Assembly (NCBI GenBank): GCA_963800235.1
Contig: CAWDAD010000002.1
Coordinates: 1-64,000 of the forward strand
Origin: CAVVNP01 sp963800235
GTDB lineage: Bacteria; Actinomycetota; Acidimicrobiia; Acidimicrobiales; Iamiaceae
Direction of reading: 5' to 3'
Length of the DNA: 64,000 bases
The notes below the pieces were generated by a model, which worked only from the letters and a program-made list of their open reading frames with translations, searched no databases and was not told where the DNA came from. A program made the translations under genes and the position numbers. This document shows, one piece after another, positions 8,458 to 15,941 of the stretch (position 1 is the first letter of the stretch; each line of letters opens with the position of its first letter).

Positions 8458-9731
8458 GCGTCCACGGTGGCAGACCGGCCGGCCCCGGGCGAGCGGGCCG
8501 CCGCGACGGCGTCACCTCCGGCCCCCGGCGGGAGGGGCGACGCGGGGTCGAGCCCGGCGCGCCCGTCGGCGGCGTCCCACAGCCGCCGCACCCAGCGGGG
8601 CCGGGCGTCGGGCACCGCCGCCGTCCGGATGTCGTGGAGCCAGTCGGCCTCCAACCCGGCCGCCATGGCGAAGGCCTCGGCGCTCGACGGCGGGTCGGCC
8701 GTCCACGCCGCCTCGGTGCGGTCACGGGCGTGCCGGTACCGGGGCAGCAGGGTGCCGTGGTCGACCATGGTCAGCCGGTGGAGCCGCTCGTGGCGCCACC
8801 ACGTCGAGACCTCGTCGGCCCGGTTGGTGGGCTCGCCGCCGAGGTCGACGGGCTGGTCGACGTGCACCGGCTTGAACAGCGACGTGCAGGGCGCGGCCGT
8901 GGCGGTCGCCCAGTGGCGGCTCGCCGGTCCGGCCAGCTCGCTCACCCACGACGCCGTGGTCTGGGTGACGACGACCGTGCCGCCGGCGTGGACGCAGGGT
9001 CCGGACATCGCGCCGTTGACCAGCGACCAGCGCGGCGACGGCGCAGGACCGTGGTCGCGCAGCGCGGCCATCAGGTCGGCCGGCCCCCGGGCGGCGGCGG
9101 CCGAGGTGGTGGTCCGGCCCTGGCGGATCGTGCAGGCGGCGACCCCACCCCGCACCCGCCGGGCGTGGGCGTCGGCGAAGCCGGGGATGGTCAGGCCGTT
9201 GGAGATCGACCGGGCCCCGTGCGCCACGACCTCGGTCGCCCACCGCCGGCCGGCGGTCTCCAGCACCACCGCCTGCTCGCCGTCCGCGATCAGGAAGCTG
9301 TTGTGGTACGTGAAGTCGGGCCGGACGGCGCTGCACGGGCCGCCCTGGCCGAACCGCTCGAGCAGGTCGACGATCACCCCGGTCGCCGCCTCGGCGCTGG
9401 CCGCCCGCTCCAGGGCGAGGCGCAGCAGGTCCATGCCGAGCAGGGCGGGGTCGCCGTCGGGCTCGGTGGTGAACACCGCCTCGTTCCCGATGGCGACGCC
9501 GTGCTCGTTGACGCCCATCTCCGCCCCCCACATCCACCACGGCCGGGAGAGCAGCACGGCGTGGGTGCGTCCCACCTGGGGGATCTCGATCCAGGTGCAG
9601 CGCAACGGCTCGCCGGCCACGTGGTCCTCGGCCGGCCGCCAGTCGAGGACCTGGGCCTCGTCGGGTTCGCGGTCGCTGTTCTTGGCGAACAGCACGCCCT
9701 CGTCGGTGACGGTGACGAGCGTGTCGCACAC
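8454..9731 (-). CDS. C69/secernin-type Ntn hydrolase
   Basis: A 425-residue protein of the dipeptidase/secernin branch of Ntn hydrolases. Starting at the GTG at 9731, the protein begins Met-Cys-Asp-Thr-Leu-Val. Cys2 is then the N-terminal nucleophile once Met is removed. TLVTVTDEGVLFAKNSDREP (residues 4-23) is the family's hallmark start. A -10 box 8 nt upstream supports this start over the GTG four codons earlier. The family cleaves peptide or other amide bonds. It overlaps the amine oxidase downstream, hinting that it releases an amine for that enzyme (inference). Confidence 0.75.
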   Translation of the reverse strand: MCDTLVTVTDEGVLFAKNSDREPDEAQVLDWRPAEDHVAGEPLRCTWIEIPQVGRTHAVLLSRPWWMWGAEMGVNEHGVAIGNEAVFTTEPDGDPALLGMDLLRLALERAASAEAATGVIVDLLERFGQGGPCSAVRPDFTYHNSFLIADGEQAVVLETAGRRWATEVVAHGARSISNGLTIPGFADAHARRVRGGVAACTIRQGRTTTSAAAARGPADLMAALRDHGPAPSPRWSLVNGAMSGPCVHAGGTVVVTQTTASWVSELAGPASRHWATATAAPCTSLFKPVHVDQPVDLGGEPTNRADEVSTWWRHERLHRLTMVDHGTLLPRYRHARDRTEAAWTADPPSSAEAFAMAAGLEADWLHDIRTAAVPDARPRWVRRLWDAADGRAGLDPASPLPPGAGGDAVAAARSPGAGRSATVDA

Positions 9732-9739
9732 GGCCCTCG

Positions 9740-9745
9740 ACACTA
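9740..9745 (-). promoter_or_regulatory. -10 box of the C69 hydrolase-amine oxidase unit
   Basis: TAGTGT on the minus strand, 8 nt before the GTG at 9731; this spacing helps fix the start so that Cys is residue 2. Confidence 0.5.
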
Positions 9746-9777
9746 CCGGCGCCTCCTCGGCCGCCTCCCCCGCCCTC

Positions 9778-9830
9778 GCCGAGCGGAACTTGTCGTAGTT
9801 GTGCCGGCCCCACGCCGACAACTGCGACGA
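9778..9830. repeat. REP-like hairpin, copy A of a 53-bp direct repeat
   Basis: Begins GCCGAGCG. The arm GAACTTGTCGTAGTTGT at 9786 pairs, through G-U-type changes, with ACAACTGCGACGA at 9818. An identical 53-bp unit follows 73 bp downstream. Confidence 0.8.
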
Positions 9831-9850
9831 CGTCCGGAGGGCTGCGCTCC

Positions 9851-9903
9851 GCCGAGCGGAACTTGTCGTAGTTGTGCCGGCCCCACGCCGACAACTGCGA
9901 CGA
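9851..9903. repeat. REP-like hairpin, copy B of a 53-bp direct repeat
   Basis: Identical to 9778-9830. The right arm here extends to GAGTTC, so both arms are 17 nt (GAACTTGTCGTAGTTGT versus ACAACTGCGACGAGTTC) around a 15-nt loop. It sits between the VOC protein stop and the C69 promoter. Confidence 0.8.
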
Positions 9904-9937
9904 GTTCGATGGGGGTGGGTGGAGGGGGGGGTCGGGG

Positions 9938-10318
9938 TCAGGTGGGGAGGGGTTCGAGCAGCTCGATGCGGTTGCCGAAGGGGTCGTCGACGTAGACGCG
10001 GTCGTAGCCCTCGAGCGGCTCGTCGTCGCGGAGGGCGACGCCCGCCGACCGGAGGCGCCCGACCAGCTCCTCCAGACCCGACACCAGCAGGGCGGGGTGG
10101 GCCTTGCGGGCCGGGCGGAAGTCGGCCTCGACCCCGAGGTGGACCTTGGTCGTGGGGCTCTCGAACCAGCACCCGCCCCGCGCGGCCAGCTGCGGCGGCT
10201 TCGCCACCCGCGGCAGCCCGAGCAGGTCCTCGTAGAAGGCGGTCGCCTCGGCCTCCCGACCGGCCGGCATGGCCAGCTGCACGTGGTCGATGCCGACGAT
10301 GCCCACGGCGCCCATCAT
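9938..10318 (-). CDS. VOC (glyoxalase-fold) protein
   Basis: A 126-residue single-domain protein with the vicinal oxygen chelate pattern. IDHVQLAMPAGREAEATAFY opens the first beta-alpha-beta unit with a metal-type His, HLGV lies mid-protein, and DPFGNRIELLEP at the C-terminus supplies the usual Glu. It starts 15 bp after the Gfo/Idh/MocA gene and is probably in its operon. VOC proteins isomerise, cleave or bind small molecules; nothing here identifies which. Confidence 0.75.
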   Translation of the reverse strand: MMGAVGIVGIDHVQLAMPAGREAEATAFYEDLLGLPRVAKPPQLAARGGCWFESPTTKVHLGVEADFRPARKAHPALLVSGLEELVGRLRSAGVALRDDEPLEGYDRVYVDDPFGNRIELLEPLPT

Positions 10319-10332
10319 GGCCGCCACCCGCG

Positions 10333-11413
10333 TCAGGCGAGGACCTCGTCGAGGGTGACCGGGCGGCCCTCGCCGATCGAGGTCTGGGCGGCGACCCCCA
10401 TGGCCACCGACAGCAGGCCCGACTCCAGGCCGACCGCCGCCCGGCCGCCGGAGCGGATCACCTCGAGCAGGTGGACGTGCTCCAGGTAGCTCGACCCGTG
10501 GTGGAAGCCCTCGTAGCGCACCGCCGGGTCGTGCACGGTCTCGGCCCGGACCCCCGACGAGCCGGTGGCGCGGGCGCCGATGCGGACCTCGCAGGACGGT
10601 AGGAAGGCCTCGACCTTCCCGGTGTCGCCCACCACCGACACCTCCTCCTGGTTCACCGAAGCCTCGGCGAACATGCAGAGGTCGAGCGAGGCCCGGGCCC
10701 CGCCGGCGTAGTCGACGATCACGAAGGCGTTGTCGAGGATGTCGGGCACCTCGCCGTCGTAGCGCTCGTCCAGGTGGTTCACGTCCTGGGCGCCCGAGGC
10801 CTGGACCCGCCGCGGCCGGTCGCCGACCAGGTGGTTCATCAGGTCGAAGAAGTGGCAGCACTTCTCGACGAGGGTCCCGCCGGTGTTGCGGTTGAAGCGG
10901 TTCCAGTCGCCGACCTTCTGCAGGAACGGGAACCGGTGCTCGCGGATCGCCACCATGCGCACGGTGCCGACCCCGCCACGGTGGACCTCCTCGATCAGCC
11001 GGGCGACCGGGGGCATGTAGCGGTACTCGAGCCCGACCCAGACGAGGGCCTCGCGCCCCTCCGCCGCCGCCATCACCTTCCGGCAGTCGGCGACGGTCGT
11101 GCACAGCGGCTTCTCGACCAGCACCGGCAGGTCGGTGGCCAGCACGTCGCCGAGCACGTCGACGTGGGTGTGGTTGGGCGTGGCGATGACCACCACGTCG
11201 CAGGCGCCCGACGCCGAGCAGGTCCCGGTGGTCGGTGAAGTCGCGGACCTCCGGTCCGAGGTCGGCGAACTGGCGGACCAGGCGGCGCGACGGCTCGTGG
11301 GGGTCGGCCAGCGCCGTGACCACCGCGCCGTCGACGCGCTGCAGGTTCCAGACGTGCTCGAGGCCCATCATCCCGGTGCCGACGATCCCGTAGCGCAGGG
11401 GGTCGGACGCCAT
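10333..11413 (-). pseudogene. Gfo/Idh/MocA oxidoreductase, frameshifted
   Basis: The N-terminus from 11413 has the NAD(P)-binding Rossmann start PLRYGIVGTGMMGLEH. The frame then breaks near 11214, where one extra base in CTCGGCG turns the expected LLASGACDVVVIATPNHTH into another frame. The rest continues to 10333 with VLVEKPLCTT (the conserved EKP) and an intact C-terminal substrate domain (KCCHFFDLMNHLVGDRP). After removing that base the product would be a full-length sugar- or inositol-type dehydrogenase of about 359 residues. A single indel in a well preserved gene looks like sequence error or a very recent mutation. Confidence 0.75.
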
Positions 11414-11421
11414 CGCCCGCC

Positions 11422-11428
11422 TACTGTA
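11422..11428. promoter_or_regulatory. Shared bidirectional -10 box
   Basis: TACTGTA reads TACTGT on the plus strand, 9 nt before the GTG at 11437. It reads TACAGT on the minus strand, 9 nt before the ATG at 11413. The two boxes overlap by five positions, so one symmetric site could serve both divergent genes. Confidence 0.5.
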
Positions 11429-11436
11429 CGGACGAC

Positions 11437-12363
11437 GTGGACGCAGGGCAGGCTGGGCTGATCGATGCGACCGACCGGCCCCTCGGTGACTCCGGCCTCG
11501 GCTGCGGGCCCCTCGGGTTCGGCTGCTGGCGGTTCGTCCACCGCACCGTCGCCGAGGGCCGTGCGGTGCTCGAGGCGGCGCTCGATCACGGCCTGAACCT
11601 GGTCGACACCGCCGACGTGTACGGCCTCGACTGGGGCGGCGCCGGGTTCGGCGCGGCCGAGGACCTGCTCGGCGCCGTCCTGCGCGAGGCGCCCGAGCTG
11701 CGGGACCGCATGGTGCTGGCCACCAAGGGCGGCATCCGGCCCGGCGTTCCCTACGACAGCTCGCCGGCCGGCCTCCGCGACGCCCTCGACGCCTCCCTGC
11801 GCCGGCTCGGGGTCGAGGTGATCGACCTGTACCAGGTCCACCGGCCCGACCTGTTCGCCCACCCCGCCGACGTGGCCGACGTGCTGGCGGCGATGATCGA
11901 CGAGGGCAGCGTGCGGGCGGTCGGGGTGTCGAACCACACGGTGCCGCAGTACCAGGCCCTGTTCGCCCGACTGGCCGACCGCGACGTGCAGCTCGCCACC
12001 ACCCAGCCCGAGCTCTCGGTCGCCGCGCTGGGCCCGCTGCGCGACGGCACCCTCGACCTGGCCATGCGCGACGGCGTCATCCCCATCGCCTGGAGTGCGC
12101 TGGCGGGCGGCCGGGTCGTCACCGGCGACGGGCTGCGCCCGGAGCTGCTGGCGGTGCTCGACGAGCTGGCCGAGCGGGAGGGCGTCGACCGGGCCGCGGT
12201 GGCCATCGCGTTCCTGCTCGCCCACCCGTCCCGACCCGTCGTCCTGATCGGCAGCCAGCGCCCCGAGCGGCTGGCGGCCAGCACCCGGTCGCTCGGCATC
12301 GGCCTGGACCGCACCGACTGCTACCGCATCGTCGAGGCCGCCGACGGGGTGCCGCTGCCGTGA
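11437..12363 (+). CDS. Aldo/keto reductase
   Basis: A 308-residue (beta/alpha)8 NADPH-dependent reductase. Visible signatures are LNLVDTADVYG (catalytic Asp and Tyr), ATKGGIRPG (catalytic Lys), IDLYQVHRPD (catalytic His) and the C-terminal cofactor loop VVLIGSQRPERL. It resembles the YdhF-like branch of the superfamily. The start is GTG, and the stop overlaps the next gene's GTG by 4 bp, forming a two-gene operon with a luciferase-like monooxygenase. The carbonyl substrate is unknown. Confidence 0.88.
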   Translation: MDAGQAGLIDATDRPLGDSGLGCGPLGFGCWRFVHRTVAEGRAVLEAALDHGLNLVDTADVYGLDWGGAGFGAAEDLLGAVLREAPELRDRMVLATKGGIRPGVPYDSSPAGLRDALDASLRRLGVEVIDLYQVHRPDLFAHPADVADVLAAMIDEGSVRAVGVSNHTVPQYQALFARLADRDVQLATTQPELSVAALGPLRDGTLDLAMRDGVIPIAWSALAGGRVVTGDGLRPELLAVLDELAEREGVDRAAVAIAFLLAHPSRPVVLIGSQRPERLAASTRSLGIGLDRTDCYRIVEAADGVPLP

Positions 12364-13469
12364 CCGACCCCACCGTCCCCGCCGACGCCCCCGCCGCCGG
12401 TGGCGGCCAGGCACCGGTCGAGGTGAGCTGGTTCGGCGCGCTGTGCGACGACGACTACCGGTTCCTCGGGGTCGCCGACCCCGAGCTGGCCAGCTCCTGG
12501 GAGCACTGCCGCGACATCGTGCTGGCCGCCGACCGCCACGGCTTCGACAACGTGCTGCTCCCCTCCGGCTACTCCCTCGGCATCGACACGACCACCTTCG
12601 CCGCCGGGGTCGCGCCCCTGGTCGAGCAGATCCAGCTGCTGGTCGCCATCCGCTGCGGCGAGCTCTGGGTCCCGCAGCTGGCCCGGCAGATGGCGTCGCT
12701 CGACCGCATGGTCGGCGGTCGGCTCACCATCAACATCATCTCGAGCGAGCGGCCCGGCGAGCAGCTCGACTCGGCCCCGCGCTACCGCCGGACCCTCGAG
12801 ACGATGCACGCCCTGCGCACGTTGCTCGAGGGTCGACCGCTCGACGTCCACGGCGACTTCGTCGAGGTCACCGTCGATCCGCCCCGGCTGCGCACCGTCT
12901 CCGGACGCTGCCCGCCCTTCTACTTCGGGGGCCTGTCCGAGGCGGCCAAGGACGTCGCCGCCGAGGCGGCCGACGTGTACCTGATGTGGCCCGACACGGT
13001 GGCGGCGGCCGGCGAGGTCGTCGCCGACCTGCAGCGACGGGCGGCGGGCCACGGCCGCACGCTGCGCTTCGGGTTCCGGGCCCACGTCATCGTCCGGGAG
13101 ACCGAGGCCGAGGCCCGGGCCGCCGCCGAGCGCCTGGTGAGCCGGCTCGACGACGACCAGGGCCGGGCCATCCGCGACCGCTCCCTCGACCACGCCTCCG
13201 CCGGCGTGGCCCGCCAGGCCGGCCTGCGGGAGGCGTCGGGCGACGACGGCTTCGTCGAGGAGAACCTGTGGACCGGCGTCGGCCGGGCCCGCAGCGGCGC
13301 CGGAGCCGCCATCGTCGGCGACCCCGACCAGGTGCTCGCCAAGCTGGGCGCCTACCGGGAGCAGGGCGTCGACGCCTTCATCCTCTCCGGGTACCCGCAC
13401 CGCGAGGAGTGCGACCTCTTCGCCCGTCACGTGCTCCCCCGGCTGGACCACGCCCCCCTGCCCCGCTGA
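12360..13469 (+). CDS. LLM class flavin monooxygenase, SsuD-like
   Basis: A 369-residue luciferase-like protein closer to FMNH2-dependent alkanesulfonate monooxygenases than to the F420 branch. Examples are VLLPSGYSLGIDTTTF, GRLTINIISSERPGEQ and PPFYFGGLSEAAKDVAA. SsuD-type enzymes oxidise C-S bonds to release sulfite. It is translationally coupled (GTGA) to the aldo/keto reductase upstream, which might reduce the aldehyde product of such cleavage (inference). No sulfonate transporter is nearby, so the sulfur role is unproven. Confidence 0.75.
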   Translation: MTDPTVPADAPAAGGGQAPVEVSWFGALCDDDYRFLGVADPELASSWEHCRDIVLAADRHGFDNVLLPSGYSLGIDTTTFAAGVAPLVEQIQLLVAIRCGELWVPQLARQMASLDRMVGGRLTINIISSERPGEQLDSAPRYRRTLETMHALRTLLEGRPLDVHGDFVEVTVDPPRLRTVSGRCPPFYFGGLSEAAKDVAAEAADVYLMWPDTVAAAGEVVADLQRRAAGHGRTLRFGFRAHVIVRETEAEARAAAERLVSRLDDDQGRAIRDRSLDHASAGVARQAGLREASGDDGFVEENLWTGVGRARSGAGAAIVGDPDQVLAKLGAYREQGVDAFILSGYPHREECDLFARHVLPRLDHAPLPR

Positions 13470-13517
13470 GCGCCGCTGCGGGTTCGTTCGGGACGGGCCG
13501 GACGACCCAGGCACGGA

Positions 13518-13531
13518 CCGGTCCGAACCGG
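13518..13531. other. Small inverted repeat in a convergent gap
   Basis: CCGGT-CCGA-ACCGG lies between the convergent monooxygenase and PAP2 genes. It is a weak terminator candidate; nothing else is seen in this 125-bp gap. Confidence 0.25.
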
Positions 13532-13594
13532 CAGTCCGGGCAGATCGGACACCGCCCCCCAGCCGGCGCGGTCGGGCACCGCTCGGCCCGGGCG

Positions 13595-14344
13595 TCAGGT
13601 GCGGGTGGGCCCGCCGGCGCCCTCCGGGTCGCCCGTCGGCCGGTCCTCCTCCAGCCAGAGGCGGAACGCGGCGCTCGACGCGAGGAGCCACGCCGCGCCG
13701 AGCAGGAACCCGCCGACGACGTCCGACACGAAGTGCACGCCGAGCAGGAGCCGGGTGAGCCCGACGGTGACGATCAGCAGCGCCGTGCCGGCGACCGCCC
13801 ACCGACGGCCGCGCCGCGGCAGGGCACCCCGCACCACCAGGCAGACGCTGCCGTACACCACGACCGACGACATCGAGTGGCCCGAGGGGAAGCTCTTGCC
13901 GAGCGCGCTGGCGACCGGGTGGTCCACCACCGGCCGCGGGCGGTTCACCAGCACCTTCACCAGGGTGTCGAGCAGCCCCCCGGCGACCGCCGTGACCACC
14001 ACGAACACCGCCGAGCGGCGGCGGGGCGGCCGGCGGCGCAGGAGCCAGACGACGGCGCCCAGCACGACCAGCTCCTCGATCGGGAACTGGCCGAACAGGG
14101 TCAGCCCCTTCAGCAGTGCGAGCACCGCGCTGCGCTGGTGGACCCAGTCGTTCATGGCGTCGGCCACCCGGCCGTCGAAGCGGGTGACGGCCCCGCCCGC
14201 CTTCACCTCGTAGAGCAGCGTGGCGAACGGCACCGCCACCAGCAGGAGGGCGGAGGCGGCCAGCGTCAGCCGCAGCCCGTAGCGGGCGGCCGGATCGAGC
14301 CGGTTCCGCCACCACTCGGTCGGGGTGGCGGTGCCCTCAGCCAC
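13595..14344 (-). CDS. PAP2-family membrane phosphatase
   Basis: A 249-residue multi-pass protein with all three phosphatase motifs. KVLVNRPRP fits K-x6-RP, FPSGHSMSS carries PSGH, and TRLLLGVHFVSD carries the R-x5-H-x3-D motif. It likely removes phosphate from a lipid or isoprenoid phosphate at the outer membrane face. I chose the GTG at 14344, since longer readings extend into the divergent gene. No good ribosome binding site is visible, so the start is uncertain by up to about 60 codons. Confidence 0.8.
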   Translation of the reverse strand: MAEGTATPTEWWRNRLDPAARYGLRLTLAASALLLVAVPFATLLYEVKAGGAVTRFDGRVADAMNDWVHQRSAVLALLKGLTLFGQFPIEELVVLGAVVWLLRRRPPRRRSAVFVVVTAVAGGLLDTLVKVLVNRPRPVVDHPVASALGKSFPSGHSMSSVVVYGSVCLVVRGALPRRGRRWAVAGTALLIVTVGLTRLLLGVHFVSDVVGGFLLGAAWLLASSAAFRLWLEEDRPTGDPEGAGGPTRT

Positions 14345-14416
14345 GGGCGGCCCGCGTGGTCGCCCCCGGCCCCGGTCGCGCCGCCGTTCGGCCGGGCGGC
14401 CCGGTCCGCCGCTGGC

Positions 14417-14422
14417 TAGACA
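14417..14422 (+). promoter_or_regulatory. -10 box of the oxidoreductase at 14430
   Basis: TAGACA ends 7 nt before the ATG at 14430, predicting a leaderless transcript and supporting that start. Confidence 0.45.
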
Positions 14423-14429
14423 GGGCCCC

Positions 14430-15194
14430 ATGCCCGACATCCAGGTGGGGGTCCAGCTCCAGCCGCAAGCGACCACGCTCGCCGAGCTGCGCTCGGCCTG
14501 GCGCGCCGCCGACGAGCTCGGTCTCGACTCCATCTGGGTGTGGGACCACTTCTACCCCCTCTACGGCGACCCCGATGCCGCCCACTTCGAGGCCTACACC
14601 CTGCTCGCCGCCATGGCCGCGGACACCGGCCGTGCCCGCCTCGGTGCGCTGGTGACCTGCAACAGCTACCGGAACCCGAACCTGCTGGCCGACATGGCCC
14701 GCACCGTCGACCACATCAGCGGCGGCCGCTTCACCCTCGGGATCGGCTCCGGCTGGTTCGAACGGGACTACCAGGAGTACGGCTACGAGTTCGGCACCGC
14801 CGGCGAGCGGTTGCGGAAGCTGGGCGAGGACCTGCCGGTGATCCGGGAGCGGCTCGGCCGGCTGAACCCGCCCCCCCTGCAGGACCACCTGCCTGTCCTG
14901 ATCGGCGGCGGCGGCGAGAAGGTCACGCTCCGGCTGGTGGCCGAGCACGCCGACGCCTGGAACAGCTTCGGCCCGGCCGACGCCTACGCCCACAAGAACC
15001 AGGTGCTCGACGACTGGTGCGCGGAGGTCGGGCGGGACCCGGCCGAGATCGAGCGGACCGTCGCCATCCAGGCCGGCGACGTCGACGGTTGGCAGGACCT
15101 GCGCGACGCCGGCGCCACCCACATCATCGTGATGACCGGCCACCCCTACGACCTCGACCCGGTGGCCGAGCTGCAGGCGCGCGTCAGGGGCTGA
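14430..15194 (+). CDS. LLM class F420-dependent oxidoreductase
   Basis: A 254-residue luciferase-like protein, shorter than the related gene at 3549 but with the same core. It has SIWVWDHFYPL, LGALVTCNSYRNPNLLADMA, GGRFTLGIGSGWFERDYQEY and LPVLIGGGGEKVTLRLVAEH. The short length comes from a trimmed region after the central barrel strands. It likely transfers hydride to or from coenzyme F420. It stands alone between a PAP2 phosphatase and a TetR regulator; the substrate is unknown. Confidence 0.83.
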   Translation: MPDIQVGVQLQPQATTLAELRSAWRAADELGLDSIWVWDHFYPLYGDPDAAHFEAYTLLAAMAADTGRARLGALVTCNSYRNPNLLADMARTVDHISGGRFTLGIGSGWFERDYQEYGYEFGTAGERLRKLGEDLPVIRERLGRLNPPPLQDHLPVLIGGGGEKVTLRLVAEHADAWNSFGPADAYAHKNQVLDDWCAEVGRDPAEIERTVAIQAGDVDGWQDLRDAGATHIIVMTGHPYDLDPVAELQARVRG

Positions 15195-15215
15195 TCTCCA
15201 GGGACGGACCGACGC

Positions 15216-15884
15216 TCAGCGGCGCCGGCTCCGTCGGCGGTCGAGCAGCCGCTCGGTCTGGGTCGACGGTGGAGCGGCCAGCACCGCCGCCACCAGGTCG
15301 ACCAACCAGCTCGTGAACAGGCGGTCGTCGCGGCGGCGGGGGGCGGCGGCGCGCCGGGCCAGCTCGAGGTGGGCGACGCGGACGGCGGTGAACCGGACGT
15401 GGAAGACCTTCACCGCGTCGGCCGAGAGCATCGGGTCGAGCAGCCGGCGCCAGCGGTAGGTGCTGTCGGACGGGTCCTGCAGCACCTTCTTGCCCACGTG
15501 GGGCTCGGGACGGTTGACCAGCTCGCTGACGACCCGCAGGTAGGCCCGGCCGCCGTCGTCGCTGCCCAGCTCGGCCGCCAGCGGCTCGACGAAGGCGGCG
15601 GCCAGCTCCCGCAGGTCCGACGAGCCGTGGTCGACGTACCGGTCGAGCAGGGCGTGCCGGCGGGCCTCGACGGCCGGCGCGTGCTTGGCCAGCACGGCGC
15701 GCAGCAGCCCGGCCCGGTCGCCGAAGTGGTACTGCAGCGCGCTGGCGTTGCCCTGCTCCGCCGCCCGGTTGATCTCCCGCAGCGAGACGGCGTCGATGCC
15801 CCGCTCGGCGAACAGCTCCTCGGCGGCGGCGACCAGCCGCTCGGGTGCGCTGCGACCGGCGGAGCGGCTTGCGGCGGGCACCAT
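15216..15884 (-). CDS. TetR-family regulator of the acyl-CoA dehydrogenase
   Basis: A 222-residue regulator. The N-terminal helix-turn-helix reads RLVAAAEELFAERGIDAVSL, then REINRAAEQGNASALQYHF. The remaining helical part would bind a ligand and dimerise. It is divergent from an acyl-CoA dehydrogenase. The 57-bp gap between them holds a perfect inverted repeat, so it probably represses both itself and the dehydrogenase, with an acyl-CoA or related ligand as inducer (inference). A -10 box 8 nt before the ATG suggests a leaderless mRNA. Confidence 0.85.
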   Translation of the reverse strand: MVPAASRSAGRSAPERLVAAAEELFAERGIDAVSLREINRAAEQGNASALQYHFGDRAGLLRAVLAKHAPAVEARRHALLDRYVDHGSSDLRELAAAFVEPLAAELGSDDGGRAYLRVVSELVNRPEPHVGKKVLQDPSDSTYRWRRLLDPMLSADAVKVFHVRFTAVRVAHLELARRAAAPRRRDDRLFTSWLVDLVAAVLAAPPSTQTERLLDRRRSRRR

Positions 15885-15892
15885 CGGCTCCT

Positions 15893-15898
15893 ACCGTA
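15893..15898 (-). promoter_or_regulatory. -10 box of the TetR gene
   Basis: TACGGT on the minus strand, 8 nt before the ATG at 15884, directly beside the putative operator. Confidence 0.45.
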
Positions 15899-15899
15899 C

Positions 15900-15915
15900 A
15901 GCTGTCTGCACAGCT
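15900..15915. promoter_or_regulatory. Putative TetR operator
   Basis: Perfect inverted repeat AGCTGT-CTGC-ACAGCT in the middle of the divergent TetR/dehydrogenase gap, next to the TetR -10 box. A second, outer symmetry (CGGCTCCTA at 15885, TAGGAGCCG at 15929) contains a GGAG on each strand. Confidence 0.55.
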
Positions 15916-15941
15916 AAGGCGAACGCATTAGGAGCCGTCCG

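Noticed and set aside
9778..9903. Possible CRISPR array from the two 53-bp repeats
   Set aside because: Only two units, self-complementary over most of their length, with a 20-bp gap; no cas genes are near.
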